From NCBI RefSeq assembly GCF_018614195.1, contig NZ_JAGGOT010000002.1:278573-342572 (forward strand): 64,000 bases of DNA, written 5' to 3'. This DNA comes from Streptomyces sp. ISL-43. Lineage in GTDB: Bacteria > Actinomycetota > Actinomycetes > Streptomycetales > Streptomycetaceae. Position numbers and translations under genes: made by a program. Positions within the stretch are counted from its first letter, which is position 1, and every line of letters begins with the position of its first letter. The notes beneath the pieces were generated by a model, which made no database searches, had not been told where the DNA came from, and saw nothing but the letters and a program-made list of their open reading frames with translations. Positions 62,787 to 64,000 of this stretch are shown one piece after another.

Positions 62787-62821
62787 GGTCCGTGCCCCCG
62801 AACAAGGCGGGGCCACGGACC
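62787..62821 (-). terminator. Terminator after the DUF3291-like gene
   Basis: GGTCCGTG and CACGGACC form the outer stem, with 5 further pairs inside. It lies between the stop at 62852 and the murB start. Confidence 0.55.
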
Positions 62822-62851
62822 GCGGTCGCACCACAAGCCCGGTCCGAGGGC

Positions 62852-63250
62852 TCAGTAGCCCGACTTCTGCTCGGCGAGGCGGCGCTCCGCCTCTGCCCAG
62901 GAGATGGGGAGCTCACTCGCCGGGACGGTCCAGAAGGTGAATCCGGACTCCTTCATGTAGGCGGCGGCCGATTTCGAGCTGGAGCGGTGCGGCTCGCTGC
63001 GCGCGAAGCGGTAGAGCGCGTCGCGGTCCTCCCAGGCGGACAGGGTCAGGAAGGTCCGGCTGAAGACCCGGGCCCGCAGGGCGACCCCGTGCGCGCCGGG
63101 GGCCTTGCGGATCTGGCCGATGATGCCGGGCGACTTCAGGAAGAACCGCAGGGCTCCGGTCAGGCTCTCGGTCTCGAAGCGGGAGGCCATGACGTAGACC
63201 TCGGCGTCGGGGGCGGCCGGGGTGGGCGTGGACCAGGGGATGTCGGGCAT
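62852..63250 (-). CDS. DUF3291-like small protein
   Basis: A 132-residue protein with the dimeric alpha/beta-barrel look of DUF3291/antibiotic monooxygenase-like families: VYVMASRFETESLTGALRFFLKSPGI..., FSRTFLTLSAWEDRDALYRFARSEPHR..., YMKESGFTFWTVPASELP. No cofactor motif is visible. Function unknown. It lies between a terminator and the MFS exporter gene. Confidence 0.75.
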   Translation of the reverse strand: MPDIPWSTPTPAAPDAEVYVMASRFETESLTGALRFFLKSPGIIGQIRKAPGAHGVALRARVFSRTFLTLSAWEDRDALYRFARSEPHRSSSKSAAAYMKESGFTFWTVPASELPISWAEAERRLAEQKSGY

Positions 63251-63320
63251 GACGGGCTTCTCCTTCTCGACTTCTCGACGAGTCGTACGGATCTTCGTGC
63301 TGCTCTCGCGCTGCGGTTCT

Positions 63321-63349
63321 CCAGGGGCCGCGCACCGCGCGGCCCCTGG
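63321..63349 (-). terminator. Terminator after the MFS exporter gene
   Basis: A perfect 13-bp stem (CCAGGGGCCGCGC and GCGCGGCCCCTGG, loop ACC) lies 18 bases past the stop at 63367. Confidence 0.7.
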
Positions 63350-63366
63350 CCCCGCCGGCGGGACGG

Positions 63367-64000
63367 TCAGCCGGCGGCGGCCGTCTTCTCCAGAGCGGGG
63401 GCGGAGGCGGAGGCCGCGGGCACCGCCGGGTCCGCCTGCTCGTGAGCCTGATGGTGTGCCTGGTCCTGCTCGTGTGCCTGGTCCTGCTCGTGTGCCCGGT
63501 TCGCGTGGGCCTGCTCGTGCTCCCAGGCCTGGGCGGCCTGCGCCTGCTCCTTCGCCCGGCCGGGGAGCAGCAGTGCCAGCCCGGCCGCCACGGCGACGAC
63601 CACGGCGCCGATCCAGATGGCGGGGATGGTGCCGTCGGTGAAGGAGTGCGCGGACTCGTAGCCGCCCTGGGAGGAGAAGACGGAGGCGAGGACGGCGACG
63701 CCGAGGGCTCCGCCGACTTCGCGCAGGGCGCTGTTGGCGCCGGAGGCCTTGCCCTGGTCGGCGGGGGCGACGGTGGACATGAGGGCGTTGGAGGCGGGGG
63801 CGAAGAACAGCCCCATGCCGATGCCGCTGAGGATCAGCGGCGGCAGCTGGGCCGCGTAGGAGACGTCCGTAGCGAGGATCATGGCGAACCAGCCGAGGCC
63901 GAGGGCCTGGAACGCCAGCCCGGCGACGACGACGGGGCGGCTGCCTATCCGGTCGGAGAGGATCCCGGCGATCGGGGCGGCGATCATGGGCATGCCGGTC
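63367..64000 (-). CDS. MFS drug exporter, C-terminal part (5' end outside window)
   Basis: At least 211 residues of a major facilitator of the 14-helix (EmrB/QacA) type. The loop GILSDRIGSRPVV is a version of the MFS motif A, helices follow, and the typical ALMSTVAPADQGKASGANSALREVGGALGVAVLASVF is the DHA2 signature. The protein ends with a Glu/Gln/His/Ala-rich cytoplasmic tail containing repeated AHEQDQ units. The start lies beyond position 64000. Substrate unknown. Confidence 0.88.
   Translation of the reverse strand, partial: TGMPMIAAPIAGILSDRIGSRPVVVAGLAFQALGLGWFAMILATDVSYAAQLPPLILSGIGMGLFFAPASNALMSTVAPADQGKASGANSALREVGGALGVAVLASVFSSQGGYESAHSFTDGTIPAIWIGAVVVAVAAGLALLLPGRAKEQAQAAQAWEHEQAHANRAHEQDQAHEQDQAHHQAHEQADPAVPAASASAPALEKTAAAG

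Overview
The window is a stretch of high-GC actinobacterial chromosome, almost certainly Streptomyces. The evidence is strong G/C in third codon positions, many GTG and TTG starts, 4-nt ATGA/GTGA overlaps between genes, a zinc-type S14 protein, a NusG with a long acidic N-terminus, a WhiB-family protein and the typical actinobacterial order of the core information-processing operons. All core operons run on the minus strand, so in transcription order one reads from right to left: tRNA-Trp, secE-nusG-rplK-rplA, rplJ-rplL, rpoB-rpoC, then (after an accessory island) rpsL-rpsG-fusA-tuf, then (after a sugar/cell-wall block) the S10-spc operon rpsJ to rpsE, which leaves the window at position 1.

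Region by region: 1-9005 holds nineteen ribosomal protein genes of the S10 and spc operons. 9465-13297 holds an anchored hypothetical protein and a secreted PGRP-type amidase with three tandem C-terminal repeats. 13480-22254 is a cell-envelope glycan block: a GT-C membrane protein, two GT2 glycosyltransferases, a DUF2304-like membrane protein, a flippase and the complete dTDP-L-rhamnose set rfbB, rfbD, rfbA and rfbC, arranged as two divergent units. 22448-26803 is tuf, fusA, rpsG, rpsL.

27166-43281 is the notable accessory region. It is a compact cluster of siphophage-like tail genes with no recognisable capsid, portal, terminase, integrase or replication gene. It has a divergent XRE-type regulator, a WhiB-like protein, a zinc-ribbon protein and a small HTH protein, then tail terminator, tail tube, tail assembly chaperones joined by a probable -1 frameshift, two short tape-measure-like proteins, Dit-like and Tal-like proteins, two related receptor-binding proteins, and an amidase endolysin, holin and XhlA-like cassette. 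I interpret it as a domesticated F-type (non-contractile) tailocin. Three copies of an 18-bp imperfect palindrome lie in front of the regulator, the whiB-like operon and the tail operon. A one-mismatch LexA box lies in the divergent promoter region inside the cluster. Several strong internal terminator hairpins divide it into segments. Together these suggest a repressor-controlled, probably DNA-damage-linked system released by lysis.

43438-45918 is a YfhO-like polytopic membrane protein convergent with rpoC. To the right of the tRNA, 58757-64000 carries an aspartate aminotransferase, an adenosine deaminase-like protein, a small hypothetical protein, murB, a DUF3291-like protein and the 3' part of an MFS exporter.

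All functional calls are from reading translated sequences. No database search was possible, so gene identities outside highly conserved families are family-level inferences.
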